Origin: Taudactylus pleione | Taxonomy: Eukaryota > Chordata > Amphibia > Anura > Myobatrachidae | Direction: 5' to 3' | Assembly (NCBI GenBank): GCA_031769625.1 | Contig: JAUIMM010000200.1 | Location: forward strand, 49,870,001 to 49,934,000 | Length of the DNA: 64,000 bases | Shown: piece by piece, positions 22,406-34,285 of the stretch | Layout: each line of letters opens with the position of its first letter | How positions within the stretch are numbered: position 1 is the stretch's first letter | Notes under the pieces: generated by a model | Told to the model about the DNA's origin: nothing | Seen by the model: the letters and a program-made list of their open reading frames with translations, nothing else | The model's database searches: none | Made by a program: the position numbers and the translations under genes

Positions 22406-24055
22406 CAGTCAGGTGCATAAATATTGGGACATTGACAGAATTTTCATATTGTGGCCTCTATTCACCACCACAATGGCTTTGAAATGAAACAAGCAAGATG
22501 TGCTTTAACTGCAGACTTCAGAATTAATTTGAGGGTAATTACATCCAAATCAGGTGAACAGTATAGGAATTACAATGTTTTCTATATGTGCCTCCCACTT
22601 TTTAAGGGGCCAAAAGTAATGGGACAAACTAAACAATCCTAAATCTAACTTTTACTTTTTAATAGTTTGTTGCAAATCCTTTGCAGGCAATAACAGCCTG
22701 AAGTCTGGAACGCATAGACATCACCAGACGCTGGGTTTCATCCCTGGTGATGCTCTGCCAGGCCTCTACTGCAAATGTCTTCAGTTCCTGCTTGTTCTTG
22801 GGGCATTTTCCCTTCAGTTTTGTCTTCATCAAGTGAAATGCATGCTCAATTGGATTCAGGTCAGGGGATTGACTTGGCTATTGCATAACATACCACTTTT
22901 TAGCCTTAAAACACTCTCTGGTTGCTTTTGCAGTATGCTTTGGGTCATTGCCCATCTGCACTGTGAAATGCCGTCCAATGAGTTCTGAAGCATTTGACTG
23001 AATATGAGCATATAATATTGCCCGAAACACTTCAGAATGAATTCTGCTGCTTTTGTCAGCAGTCACATCATCAATAAATACAAGGGAACCAGTTCCATTG
23101 GCAGCCATACATGCCCACTCCATGACACTACCACCACCATGCTTCACTGATAAGGTGGTATGTTTTGGATCATGAGCAGTTCCTTTCCTTCTCATTACTC
23201 TTCTCTTCCCATCACTTTGGTACAAGTTGATCTTTGTCTCATCTGTCCATAGGATGTTGTTCCAGAACTGTAATGGCTTTTTTAGATGTTGTTTGGCAAA
23301 CTGTAATCTGGTCTTCCTGTTTTTGAGGCTCACCAATGGTTTACATCTTGTGGTGAACCCTCTATATTCACTCTTGTGAAGTCTTATCTTGATTGTTGAC
23401 TTTGACACATATACACCTACCTCCTGGAGAGTGTTCTTGATTTGGCCAACTGTTGTGAAGAGGTTTTTCTTCACCAGGGAAATAATTCTTCTGTCATCCA
23501 CCACAGTTGTTTTCCGTGGTCTTCCGGGTCTTTTGGTGTTGCTGAGCTCTCCGGTGCGTTCTTTCTTTTTAAGAATGTTCCAAACAGTTGATTTGGCCAC
23601 ACCTAATGTTTTTGCTATCTCTCCGATGAGTTTGTTTTGATTTTTCAGCCTAATGATGGCTTGCTTCACTGATAGTGACAGCTCTTTGGATCTCATATTG
23701 AGAGTCGACAGCAACTGATTCCAAATGCAAATGTCACACCTAGAATCAACTCCAGACCTTTTACCTGCTTAATTGATAATGAAATAATGAGGGCATAGCC
23801 CACACCTGTCCATGAAATAGCTTTTGAGTTGATAGTCCCATTACTTTTGGCCCCTTAAAAAGTGGGAGGCACATATAGAAACCGTTGTAATTCCTACACC
23901 GTTCACCTGATTTGGATGTAATTACCCTTAAATTAAATCTGAAAGTCTGCAGTTAAAGCACATCTTGTTTGTTTCATTTCAAAGCCATTGTGGTGGTGAA
24001 TAGAGGGCAAAATATGAAAATTCTGTCAATGTCCCAATATTTATGCACCTGACCG
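22406..24055 (-). mobile_element. Tc1/mariner element, 1,650 bp, long inverted repeats
   Basis: Ends CAGTCAGGTGCATAAATATT and its inverted copy are flanked by TA (22404-22405 and 24056-24057). The arms are about 220 bp (22406-22629 and 23833-24055), the IR/DR layout of vertebrate Tc1 elements. A transposase frame lies on minus between them. Confidence 0.95.
22659..23714 (-). pseudogene. Tc1 transposase with a single nonsense codon
   Basis: Frame of 351 triplets from ATG 23714 to TAA at 22659-22661, interrupted only by TAG at 22878-22880. The N-terminus has paired HTH domains (IGEIAKTLGVAKSTVWNIL, later GQIKNTLQEVGVYVSKSTI) joined by a GRPRKT hook. The DDE core shows WTDETK (first Asp), GNDPKHTA (second Asp) and, beyond the stop, SPDLNPIE (Glu, DD34E type). 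The stop replaces what is usually Trp (TGG to TAG) just before PSQSPDLNPIE, so the third catalytic residue is not translated. No frameshift is present. This is a young, nearly intact copy. Confidence 0.9.
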
Positions 24056-24185
24056 TATACTTTGTATTCTCAAATATAATGTGGGTGCTGAATATTTGCC
24101 TGTTTGGGGTTGAATATTCTTACTACTGTTTTCTTTGCATGGTATGGACAAATATTTGAGTAAGTTTTCTCCCATATCACAGAGA

Positions 24186-24690
24186 ATGGGTAAATCTAGA
24201 AGCGGTACACCTAAACTACCACACTCTAGACTCTCACCAACCCATGTAATGGAGTTGTTGGAGGAATCACAGTCCTCATCCGCCATCTGCTGATTCCCCT
24301 CCCTCTAACTCAGATGTACCCTATTGTAACTCACCCTCTTTCCATCAAATGGATAAGAAATTAGATAATATTCAATTGTCTATCAATGCAATACTCTCAC
24401 ACTTGGAATCTAACACAAAGCGTATCACAGAGTTGGAACAGAGTAAAAGCCCTTCTGAGGACGCCATGTTTAATCTGCAGAGTACTGTTGAGTCTCAATA
24501 GAAAATTATTGATGCAATGACCAGTAAGTTGGACAATCAAGAAAATCGGAACAGACACAATAACATAGATTTTTGGGCATCCTGGAATCCATCAAGGGCT
24601 CTGAGTTAGATGATCTTCTCAGTGTTGACCTCATTAAAATCCTTCAGGTCCCCACTAGGAAATCATTTGCATTGGAATATAAAGGTTTTA
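24186..24690 (+). pseudogene. L1 ORF1 (coiled-coil RNA-binding protein), degraded
   Basis: Starts MGKSRSGTPKLPHSRLS, then after an early TGA shows a heptad-rich stretch (KLDNIQLSINAILSHLES, ITELEQ) and a block close to QENRNRHNNI followed by F/GILES, the usual join of the L1 ORF1 coiled coil to its RRM. There are at least two stops (TGA after SSAIC near 24290; TAG near 24498) and a frameshift near 24571. ORF1 would form trimers on L1 RNA. It cannot be functional. Confidence 0.65.
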
Positions 24691-25038
24691 TGTTGTTTGT
24701 CTGTAGTGTCTATGTAGTATACTGGTATTAGGATTATGTATTTAGGATTTTCCCTTCTATTATTCAATTGTATATTTTATTGATTTAGAATATTTTTGTA
24801 CGTCAGAGACGTCTATTTTTATACATTGGGAATTTAGAGTCTAATGGTGAGCGCTGGATTATACCCCTTTGTGTCAACTCTGTTCTCTTTGTCTCTTCTA
24901 TTCTCTCTGTTTCCTTCTTTCCTCCTCTCATTCTCTTAGCAGTGAACCTTGGTTTTGTGCAGGTGGGGATCCTCTTGCTTCGACGTGGGGATGCCTTTCT
25001 GGGACAGGGCAGTGCTCCCTTACAATGTTTAGATCTGT

Positions 25039-25439
25039 GGGCCTGATACAGCAGTGCACATTAGTGCACTGCTGATCGCAGATTCCCGATGTTCGTGAAT
25101 CTGCGCAGGTGCCAGACCCATTCTGTGCATGTGCAGAACGGGTCTGCGAGCCTGCACGCAACAGGCTGTCAGTGATTGTGGGCGGGGAGGGGGTGGTGAT
25201 GCCCTCCATCTCCCGAAACAGAGGCGTGTCGCCGCCATTGTGGGGGTGGGAAGAAGCCAGGACCTCTGTCAGGTGACGGAGATTTCCTGGCCTCTTCCTC
25301 TAAACTGTGGCGGCCGGCTGCGGGACCTCATGGGTTACTGCAGCCTGCCAATGGTACGCAGATTAACCGATGCTGTGTTGGACAACCTGCGTGCAGGTTT
25401 GCAATTACGATCTTTACAGAATCAGGCCCTGTGTTTTGA
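25039..25439. mobile_element. MITE, Harbinger-like, 401 bp, TSD TGT
   Basis: Ends GGGCCTGATACAG and CAGAATCAGGCCC are inverted, with TGT flanking on both sides (25036-25038, 25440-25442). Ends resemble the GGCCCTGATTCAGAG family. It sits in the L1 ORF1-ORF2 spacer. Confidence 0.75.
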
Positions 25440-25463
25440 CCTCCCTAGTTGTGGTGTAGGCTG

Positions 25464-26093
25464 ATGTCCAGTTCATCTACTCTCTCCACCTCAGCCCAAC
25501 ACTCTACCTGCCATTTACATTTCCTCTCCTGGAATGTGGCGGGCTTAAACTCTGCCATCAAACGTAAAACAGTCATTACCCATATTAAGTACTTCAATCC
25601 CGACATAGCATTATTGCAGCAAACGCATTGAGTGGAGGGCCCTTATGCAAAACTAAATAGTTCTTGGATTGGTGATTGTGTGGCAGCCCGTTATGTCCAA
25701 AAGAGGAGGGGGGGGTATCAATTTTGATTCATAAGTGTTTGCAATACAATATAACTAATACTATTTTTGATTTATTTTGCTAAGTGTAACGATATATAGT
25801 GAACCTTATACTATCCTTAATATCTAAGTTCCAAATGCCCCTAACGACGACTTTTATACTAAACTCTCTAACTTATTAATGAAGACCGACACTCCCAATC
25901 TAATAATTGGAGGCAATTTTAATGTGCTTGTTGACCCCTCCCTTGATAGATCTCCCCCTCACCTGAGTCGCACTCCCCCAACGTGTAATGGTATGCAACT
26001 GCTAGATTCCTGGAGGCTGTTAAATCATAATAGTAGAAAGTTCATCTATCATTCACAGGTACATAATGTCTTCACATTGAACATATTATGGAA
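25464..26093 (+). pseudogene. L1 ORF2 endonuclease region, degraded
   Basis: The apurinic endonuclease start is visible as FLSWNVAGLNSAIKR followed by YFNPDIALLQQTH, the conserved Asn and Glu motifs of L1-type EN (the Glu position reads Gln: LQQTH, normally LQETH). A stop follows at 25629. A later in-frame block NLIIGGNFNVLVDPSLDR matches the GDFN motif (here GNFN). Stops and frameshifts break the frame. After VDY at 26100 a (TA)n run and the hAT insertion separate it from the rest. Confidence 0.8.
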
Positions 26094-26097
26094 AGTT

Positions 26098-26098
<1 letters not shown>

Positions 26099-26137
<39 letters not shown>
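26099..26137. repeat. (TA)n microsatellite, hAT target
   Basis: TA run inside L1 ORF2; the right-hand remainder is at 32527-32544. Confidence 0.95.
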
Positions 26138-26140
<3 letters not shown>

Positions 26141-26635
26141 GGGTGAGCGGGTTCGGATTTCTGAAATCCGAACCCCACCGATCCGAGTCCGATCCGAGTC
26201 AGGCTCGACTTTTCCCGCCTGACTCGGATCTGAAATCGAGGCAAAACGTCATCATCCCGCCTTCCGAGTCTCGCGGGTTTTGGATCCTATATAAGGTACC
26301 CGCGTCGGCGCCATTTTCTCACTCGGCTGTGGACAGTGAAGAGGGAGGGTGGGAGTTAGGGCTGTGTAGTGTAGTGTAGTGTAGTGCTGCTGTTGTCCAC
26401 TACTTCAAAGTCCATAGGGGCTGGCTGTGTTGTGCTGTGCTGCTGTTGTTAATAGGGGCTGTGTCCACTACTTCAAAGTCCATAGGGGCTGGCTGGACTG
26501 TGTTGTGCAGTCAGTTCTCCATAGGGGCTGTGTCCACTCCAAAGTCCTGTGCAGTGTCCCAGTCCTAAAGGGGTGCTGTAGTGTTGTCCAGGGGATGCTC
26601 TGTCCATCAGGGGTGCTCCCCCCAAGTGCTAAAAA

Positions 26636-28750
26636 AATTATATATTTTCTGTGTTTGTGAATTGTGTGCGCAGTAGCCGCACGTGCATCAACAAAGTAGT
26701 GCCAAGCGTGCGCCTGTGTCATAAGTAAAGGGCCGGCTGGCTTGACTGTTAAGGGTGCTGTAACCCCCGAAAGTACACTCCAGTCCAAACCAAAAAAAAA
26801 ATTATTTTCTGTGTTTGTGAATTGTGTGCGCAGTAGCCGCACGTGCATCAACAAAGTAGTGCCAAGCGTGCGCCTGTGTCATAAGTAAAGGGCCGGCTGG
26901 CTTGACCGTTAAGGGTGCTGTAACCCCCGAAAGTACACTCCAGTCCAAACCAAAAAAAAAATTATTTTCTGTGTTTGTGAATTGTGTGCGCAGTAGCCGC
27001 ACGTGCATCAACAAAGTAGTGCCAAGCGTGCGCCTGTGTCATAAGTAAAGGGCCGGCTGGCTTGACCGTTAAAGGGTGCTGTAACCCCCGAAAGTACACT
27101 CCAGTCCAAACCAAAAAAAAAATGATATATTTTCTGTGTTTGTGAATTGTGTGCGCAGTAGCCGCACGTGCATCAACAAAGTAGTGCCAAGCGTGCGCCT
27201 GTGTCATAAGTAAAGGGCCGGCTGGCTTGACCGTTAAGGGTGCTGTAACCCCCAAAAGTACACTCCAGTCCAAACCAAAAAAAAAATAATTTTCTGTGTT
27301 TGTGAATTGTGTGCGCAGTAGCCGCACGTGCATCAACAAAGTAGTGCCAAGCGTGCGCCTGTGTCATAAGTAAAGGGCCGGCTGGCTTGACTGTTAAGGG
27401 TGCTGTAACCCCCGAAAGTACACTCCAGTCCAAACCAAAAAAAAAATTATTTTCTGTGTTTGTGAATTGTGTGCGCAGTAGCCGCACGTGCATCAACAAA
27501 GTAGTGCCAAGCGTGCGCCTGTTTCATTAGTAAAGGGCCGGCTGGCTTGACCGTTAAGGGTGCTGTAACCCCCGAAAGTACACTCCAGTCCAAACCAAAA
27601 AAAAAATTATTTTCTGTGTTTGTGAATTGTGTGCGCAGTAGCCGCACGTGCATCAACAAAGTAGTGCCAAGCGTGCGCCTGTGTCATAAGTAAAGGGCCG
27701 GCTGGCTTGACCGTTAAAGGGTGCTGTAACCCCCGAAAGTACACTCCAGTCCAAACCAAAAAAAAAATTATATATTTTCTGTGTTTGTGAATTGTGTGCG
27801 CAGTAGCCGCACGTGCATCAACAAAGTAGTGCCAAGCGTGCGCCTGTGTCATAAGTAAAGGGCCGGCTGGCTTGACCGTTAAGGGTGCTGTAACCCCCGA
27901 AAGTACACTCCAGTCCAAACCAAAAAAAAAATTATTTTCTGTGTTTGTGAATTGTGTGCGCAGTAGCCGCACGTGCATCAACAAAGTAGTGCCAAGCGTG
28001 CGCCTGTGTCATAAGTAAAGGTTCGGCTGGCTTGACCGTTAAGGGTGCTGTAACCCCCGAAAGTACACTCCAGTCCAAACCAAAAAAAAAATTATTTTCT
28101 GTGTTTGTGAATTGTGTGCGCAGTAGCCGCACGTGCATCAACAAAGTAGTGCCAAGCGTGCGCCTGTGTCATAAGTAAAGGGCCGGCTGGCTTGACCGTT
28201 AAAGGGTGCTGTAACCCCCGAAAGTACACTCCAGTCCAAACCAAAAAAAAAATTATTTTCTGTGTTTGTGAATTGTGTACACAGTAGCCGCACGTGCATC
28301 AACAAAGTAGTGCCAAGCGTGCGCCTGTGTCATAAGTAAAGGTTTGGCTGGCTTGACCGTTAAGGGTGCTGTAACCCCCGAAAGTACACTCCAGTCCAAA
28401 CCAAAAAAAAAATTATATATTTTCTGTGTTTGTGAATTGTGTGCGCAGTAGCCGCACGTGCATCAACAAAGTAGTGCCAAGCGTGCGCCTGTGTCATAAG
28501 TAAAGGGCCGGCTGGCTTGACCGTTAAGGGTGCTGTAACCCCCGAAAGTACACTCCAGTCCAAACCAAAAAGAAAATTATTTTCTGTGTTTGTGAATTGT
28601 GTGCGCAGTAGCCGCACGTGCATCAACAAAGTAGTGCCAAGCGTGCGCCTGTGTCATAAGTAAAGGGCCGGCTGGCTTGACCGTTAAAGGGTGCTGTAAC
28701 CCCCGAAAGTACACTCCAGTCCAAACCCAAAAAAAAATTATTTTCTGTGT
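26636..28750. repeat. ~160-bp tandem array, 13 copies plus a partial, with E-boxes
   Basis: Units of 160-165 bp run from ATTATTTTCTGTGTTTGTG through CCGCACGTGCATCAAC, CCAAGCGTGCGCCTG and GGGCCGGCTGGCTTGAC to CCAAACCAAAAAAAAA. The GTAGTGCCAAGCGTGCGCC word occurs 13 times from about 26695 to 28630. Each unit carries one CACGTG E-box. The repeated minus-strand open frames here are by-products. The array ends just before the transposase start. Confidence 0.95.
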
Positions 28751-28786
28751 TTAGCCGCACGTATATATCAAATCGATATAACATAA

Positions 28787-31700
28787 ATGGAGGACCAAAC
28801 TTTCTCCGATAAAAATAAAATAGAGAAAGATCAAGAACCACTTCCTCCTAGTGCTGAAGCTGCTGCCACTAGTCATGACATAGACGATAACATGCCATCA
28901 ACGTCGTCTGCCAAGGCCGATGCCCAATGTCATAGTAGAGGGCACATACAATCCCAAATGGCAAAGTTCAGGAAAATGACCTTGAAAAGACATTTAAATC
29001 AGCTGAAGAGAAACGTAAACTTGCCAATATGCCATTTACGACACGGAGTGGCAAGGAACGGCTAAGGTCGATCCCTAGTATGTTCATGACTAGTGGTTCA
29101 GCTTCACATGACGATGGAAGCCCTCCTCCCACTAAAAAAATCAAAAGAGTTAAGCTGGCAAAAGCACAGCGAAGAACTGTGCTTTCTAAGAAGATATCAC
29201 AAATCCCCAAGGATTCCAAGTGTGGTGGTGGTTGTGATGCCTGACCTTCCCAGCACTGGACGGGAAGAGGTGGCTCTTTCCACCATTTGCACGCCCCCTG
29301 CAAGTGCTGAAAGGAGCACCCACAGTCCACTTGCTGATATGCAAATTGAAGATGTCACTGTTGAAGTACAACAGGATGAGGATACTGGTGTAGCTGGCGC
29401 TGAGGAGGAAGTTGGCGAGGAGGATTCTGATGGTGATGTGGTTTGTTTAAATCAGGCTCCGGGGGAGACAGTTGTTGTCCGTGGGATGAAAAAGCCCATC
29501 ACGGTCATGCCTGGGCAGAAGACCAAACATTCCACCTCTTTGGTCTGGCAATATTTCTATCCAAATCCGGACAACAACTGTCTTGCCATATGTACCATAT
29601 GTAAAGGTGAAATAAGTAGGGGTAGGGACGTCAACCACCTAAGAACATCCTCCCTTATACGGCACCTGCAGCGCGTTCATAAAAAGTTACTGTCAAGTTC
29701 AGAAACTTTGGCTAAGACCGTAAGCAGTCCAGGGACACCTAAATCCCGTTGTCCTGTTGTATCCAAGCGCCTGCAAACCACACCGTCAACTCCCTCCTCG
29801 TCAATTTCCTCCTTAGTCAGGATCGGAAGTAGTCCTGCAGGCCATGTCACTGGCATGACTGACTCTCCTATCCGGGATTCCTCCGGAGGATCCTGCATTG
29901 CTACGCCTACTGCTGCCGCTGCTGCTGTTGCTGCTGCTGGGAGTCGTTCATCATCCCAGAGAGGAAGTAGGAACACCACTACTTTTACTAAACAATTGAC
30001 CCTCCAACAGTCCTTAGCGAGGAGGATGAAGTACGACAGCAGTCATCCTGAAGCAAAACGTATAACTGAGGCCTTGACTGCTATGTTGGTGTTAGATGTG
30101 CGTCCGGTATCCGCCATTAGTGCAGTGGGATTTAGACAATTGATGGAGGTAGTGTGTCCCCGGTTCCAAATCCCGTCTAGATTCCACTTCACTAGGCAGG
30201 CGATACCGAGACTGTACAGAAACGTCAGAAAAAGTGTCCTCAGTGTCCTGAAAAATGCCGTTGTACACAATGTCCACTTAACCACGGACATGTGGACAAG
30301 TGGAACAGGGCAGACTAAGGACTATATGACTGTGACAGCCCACTGGGTAGATGTATCACCTTACGCAGCAACAGCAGCAGCGTCACCAGTAGCAGCATCT
30401 CAGAAATGCCAGCTCGTTACAAGGCAGGCTACGCTGTGTATCACCGGTTTCAGTAAGAGGCACACCGCCGACAACCTCTTAGAGAAACTGAGGGAAATCA
30501 TCGCCCAGTGGCTTACCCCACTTAGACTCTCCTGGGGATTTGTGATATCTGACAACGCCACCAATATTGTGCGGGCATTACATCTGGGCAAATTCCAGCA
30601 CGTCCCATGTTTTGCTCACACAATAAACTTGGTGGTGCAGAATTTTCTGAAAAGCGACAGGGGCGTGCAGGAGACGCTTTGGGTGGCCCGAAAAATTTCT
30701 GGCCACTTTCGCCATTCAGCGACTGCGTGCCGAAGACTGGAGCACCAGCAAACACTCTTGAACCTGCCCCGCCATCACCTGAAGCAAGAGGTTGTGACGC
30801 GGTGGAACTCAACCCTCTATATGCTTCAGAGGATGGAGGAGCAGCAAAAGGCCATACAAGCCTATACATCCACCTATGACATAGGCAAAGGAGGGGGTAT
30901 GCACCTGACTCAAGCACAGTGGAGAATAATTTCCGTGTTGTGCAAGGTTCTCAAGCCCTTCGAACTTGCCACACGTGAAGTCAGTTCAGACCCTGCCAGC
31001 TTGAGTCAGGTCATTCCCCTCATCAGGCTTTTGCAGAAGCAGCTGGAGAAAGAGAAGGAGGAGCTAAGACGGAGCGATTCCGCTCGGCATGTGGGACTTG
31101 TGGATGAAGCCCTTCATTCGCTTTGCCAGGATTCCAGGGTGGTCAATCTGTTGAAATCAGACCACTACATTTTGGTCACCGTGCTCGATCCTAGGTTTAA
31201 AGCCTATGTGGTGTCTCTCTTTCCGGCCGACACAAGCCTGCAGAGGTGCAAAGACCTGCTGGTGAACACACTGTCAGCTGAAGCGGAACGTGACACGTCA
31301 ACGGCTCCTTCTTCATTTTCTCCCGCAACTGGGGCTGCCAGGAAAAAACTTAGGTATCCTAAGCAACCCGCTGGCGGTGATACAGGGCAGGCAGGACCAA
31401 GTTTGGACATCTGGTCCGGACTGAAGGACCTGGCAACAATTTCTGACATGTCTACTGTCACTGCATATGATACTGTCACCATTGACAGAATGGTGGAGGA
31501 TTACATCGGTGACAGCATCCAAGTAGGCATGTCAGACAGTCCATACCTGTACTGGCAGGAAAAAGAGGCAATTTGGAGGCCCCTGTACAAACTGGCTCTA
31601 TTTTACCTGAGTTGCCCCCCCTCCAGTGTGTACTCCGAAAGAGTGTTTAGTGCAGCCGGGAACCTTGTCAGCGAAAGGCGTAGGAGGTTGCTTCCACAGA

Positions 31701-31897
31701 ATGTGGAGAAGATGATGTTCATCAAAATGAATTATCAGCTCTTCCAGGGAGACCAGCCTCCAGAAGGTACAGAGGGACCTGTGGTGGTGGATTCAAGTGG
31801 GGACGAGTTAATACTTTGTGAGGATGAGGATGTACACACTGAAGAGGGTGAGGAATCGGTGGATGAGGAGGATGAGGATGACATCTTGCCTCCGTAG
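28787..31897 (+). pseudogene. hAT transposase with BED zinc finger, two N-terminal frameshifts
   Basis: Probable start ATG 28787 (MEDQTFSDKNKIEK). The reading shifts frame near 28945-28960 and back near 29215-29235, after which it is open to TAG 31895-31897. A downstream ATG at 29237 would still give ~886 residues. Visible domains: BED-type C2H2 finger (CTICKG ... LIRHLQRVH) at about 29585-29685; hAT catalytic core with TTDMWTSG (first Asp, near 30285), ISDNATN (second Asp, near 30550), CFAHTINLVVQNFL and TRWNSTLYML; C-terminal dimerisation region with PSSVYSERVFSAAGNLVSER (about 31620-31680) and an acidic tail. The core is unbroken, so this may be close to an active source. An intron rather than indels in the N-terminus is possible. 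Confidence 0.85.
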
Positions 31898-32534
31898 AGC
31901 CAGTTTGTGCAGGGACACATTAATTGCCAGCTTGTTTTGTGGGGGCCCAAACGAACCAATCATTTCAGCCACAGTTGTGTGGCAGACCCTGGTGCTGAAA
32001 TGATTGATTTGTTAAAGTGTGCATGTCCTGTTTATACAACATAAGGGTGGGTGGGAGGGCCCAAGGACAATTCCATCTTGCACCTCTTTTTTTTCTTTGC
32101 ATTATGTACAGTTTGGGGCCTAGTTTTTCTAACTGCCATCCTGTCTGCCACTGCAGTGTCACTCCTAGATGGGTCACGTGTTTGTGCCACCCACTCGTGT
32201 CGCTTAGCATAGTCATCCAGCTACCTCGGTGCAACCTTTTGGACATAAAAACACTATTGTGAGGTGTGAGGTGTTCAGAATAGACTGGAAATGAGTGGAA
32301 ATTAAGGTTATTGAGGTTAATAATAGCATAGGAGCAGAAAAACCTACAAATTCTGTGATTTTAGCTGTTTTTATGCTTTTTTTCAAAAGAATACAGATCC
32401 AAAACACAAAACCCAGAACCCAAAACACGGAAGGGTGGTTTTGGCAAAACCAATCTAGATCCAAAACACGAAGAAAGATCCAGATCCAAAACCAAAACAC
32501 GAAAAGTGGCCCGGTGTACACCTCTAATATATAT

Positions 32535-32921
32535 ATATATATATAAAAATTTTAGATGGTGAGGAAAAACTGGAAAGCTACTGTCAGCAGACAAAGAAGC
32601 GTAATATCTCAAACACTCCGGTGGTTATCTTGTGTCCCAATCAGATATAGCTGCTCGTTTCCACTCCCAATTCTCTTCTCTATATACAGCAACCCCTGAT
32701 GTCCCTCAGTTAGCCCACTCGCTTTTTTCGGAGGCTAAGTTCCCTAAATTAAGTACCCAGCAGAGGGATTACCTTGAGACAGATATTGAGGAGGAGTAGA
32801 AGGAGGATGTTTGACTGCCAATTCATACCCTCAAACTTAACAAACTTTGGGGCCTGATGGTATCAGTGGGGAATATTACAAACTGTTGAAAGAGGACTTA
32901 CTACTCACCCTCACTAATCTT
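32535..32921 (+). pseudogene. L1-1 ORF2, pre-RT segment
   Basis: Resumes the plus-strand L1 after the hAT. Recognisable words are ATPDVPQLAHSLFSEAKFP, KLSTQQRDYL and an IHTLKLNK block that precedes the RT in L1 ORF2. Several stops. The last ~235 bp recur at 38846-39079. Confidence 0.75.
32684..32921. repeat. Left copy of ~235-bp duplication flanking the minus-strand L1
   Basis: From ATACAGCAACCCCTGATG to CTCACTAATCT, matching 38846-39079 with scattered differences (roughly 10%). The sequence between the copies is the minus-strand L1-2 and its nested insertions. Confidence 0.8.
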
Positions 32922-33056
32922 TTTTTTTTTCCATAAGATCAGTACATTAATTCAGTAACAACATTTTTTCCACCTCATTGAATTAAATACCATCAACATA
33001 CAGTCTATTAATGACGTACAATTAATAACATATGTGTTTTCATTTTTCTCATTCTG

Positions 33057-33457
33057 AAGGCCCCCATACATCAGCAATCTGAAAACCACAATTGAACAAT
33101 TTGAAGATTTATTGCCCGATCTCAGGATTTCCCAATCTAGCAATCTGCACCCATACATTACAGACCTATTTCAGTGATTTGCAGATCGATTGCAGCAAAC
33201 ACAGATCTGGCAATCTTGAAAGGCCCATCATTGAACTAGTAACTGTCTGCAAATCTGCTGATCATGTCCATACACCAGCAATCTACAGCCCCAATCCATC
33301 TGTGAAATCCAACATGTTGGACAATCTGATATAACAATTCCAATCACTTTTTGGTTGCAATCTGCGATCTGTGAAGCCCATACATTGCATATTTTTATAC
33401 ACAATCGATTGCAAATTGCAGGATTGCCACAATTGATTGCTGATGTATGGGGGCCTT
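33057..33457. mobile_element. MITE with AAGGCCCCCATACATCAGC ends, 401 bp
   Basis: Left AAGGCCCCCATACATCAGCA and right GCTGATGTATGGGGGCCTT are inverted copies. Internally AATC/GATT words repeat. No clear target duplication, so the superfamily is open. It lies in the L1-2 3' UTR. Confidence 0.8.
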
Positions 33458-33581
33458 GAGACGCTTGTGCTTACATTACAAAGGATATTTCTCGTTCTTT
33501 TTATCATTTTAGTTATTTACTTATAGCTACTTAAGCCTAATAAGCATGTTTGATAGGCCTTCAACAGGTTATATTTATCAA

Positions 33582-34285
33582 TCAAAATATCAATATCGGA
33601 TCTTTCTGCTGAGATGTTTGGGTTCCAAACCACTGTGTTGCATAAAAACATTTACAAATTTGTATGTTTATATTTGTGGACAAAATATCTAGAAAACTTT
33701 CCCAAGTTTCAAAGAATTGTTTCACGCTTTTTTCTTTTTGAAGTGAAGCTTCCACCCATTCTATGCAAAAGATATAAAACAATTTCACCCAGAAAAGAGT
33801 CATAATAGGGGAACATTATGTGTCCACATCTGGAATACACTTTTGCATGCTGCAGCTGACACCGCTAGTAGTAGCTTTTCCGGACCCTCCTGAATTCTAA
33901 AGCCTAACCATAGTATTCCCAGTATAGCCCAATCTGGAGTTAGTGGAAAGGGGCTCACTGTAAATTGCCATACATCAAACCAGAATTTTTAAATTTTAGG
34001 GCATTGCCATAAACAATCAGCCATGAAGGCCTTACACTTATGGCATCTATTATCATCCGAGAGTCCTATATAAAAACTCATTTTTGGTGATAGATACGCT
34101 TTGTGTGAAATGTGTAAAACATTTCAGTATAGGTTATTGCTGGAATTATTCGAGAGGACTCGGTCAGAGCCTTTAACAAATTATCTAGTGTTAGATGAGG
34201 AAAGTAATCTAACCATTTCATTATTACCATGGTCGTTTTACCATAATCAAGTGGAATGTGTAATAGGTTATAATGAATGGATATA
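33582..34285 (-). pseudogene. L1-2 ORF2 C-terminal region (zinc-knuckle end)
   Basis: On minus, around 34080-33900, a degraded DDNRCHKC ... CLWQCPKI pattern matches the Cys-His region at the L1 ORF2 C-terminus, followed by FPLTPDWAILGILWLG. Further down a FFETWESFLDIL block (33720-33660) precedes the 3' UTR. Frames are broken by several stops. The piece continues upstream across the Harbinger MITE to 34812. Confidence 0.6.

Larger units (their letters stand above)
24056..26137 (+). mobile_element. L1-clade LINE, 5' part (L1-1, first segment)
   Basis: Contains ORF1 (24186-24690) and the start of ORF2 (25464-26093) in L1 order, with a MITE in the spacer. The element continues after the hAT insertion at 32535 and again at 38846. 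The whole L1 is decayed. Confidence 0.75.
26138..32526 (+). mobile_element. hAT transposon, 6.4 kb, near-autonomous
   Basis: Left end TAGGGGTGAGCGGG, right end ...GTACACCTCTA (inverted TAGAGGTGTAC). The 8-bp duplication ATATATAT on both sides is inside a TA repeat, so weak by itself. The same ends delimit the derivative at 58650-60579, which has an unambiguous duplication. Order: left subterminal region, short GTAGT and CCATAGGGGCTGG repeats (26360-26600), 13-copy ~160-bp array, BED-finger hAT transposase, and a right part rich in CCAAAACACGAA words (32385-32505). Confidence 0.9.

Noticed and set aside
22878..23714. Tc1 transposase as an intact 278-aa gene
   Set aside because: It ends at a premature TAG; the homologous frame, including the catalytic Glu block, continues to 22659.
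26468..28841. Series of ~70-aa minus-strand frames starting MLMHVRLL
   Set aside because: They are translations of the ~160-bp tandem units, have no domain and repeat with the array.
29093..29236. ATG at 29093 as the hAT transposase start
   Set aside because: The first ~48 codons from it are out of frame with the better coding reading of that stretch (29029-29215 in another frame). The likely original start is 28787, or 29237 for a shortened protein.
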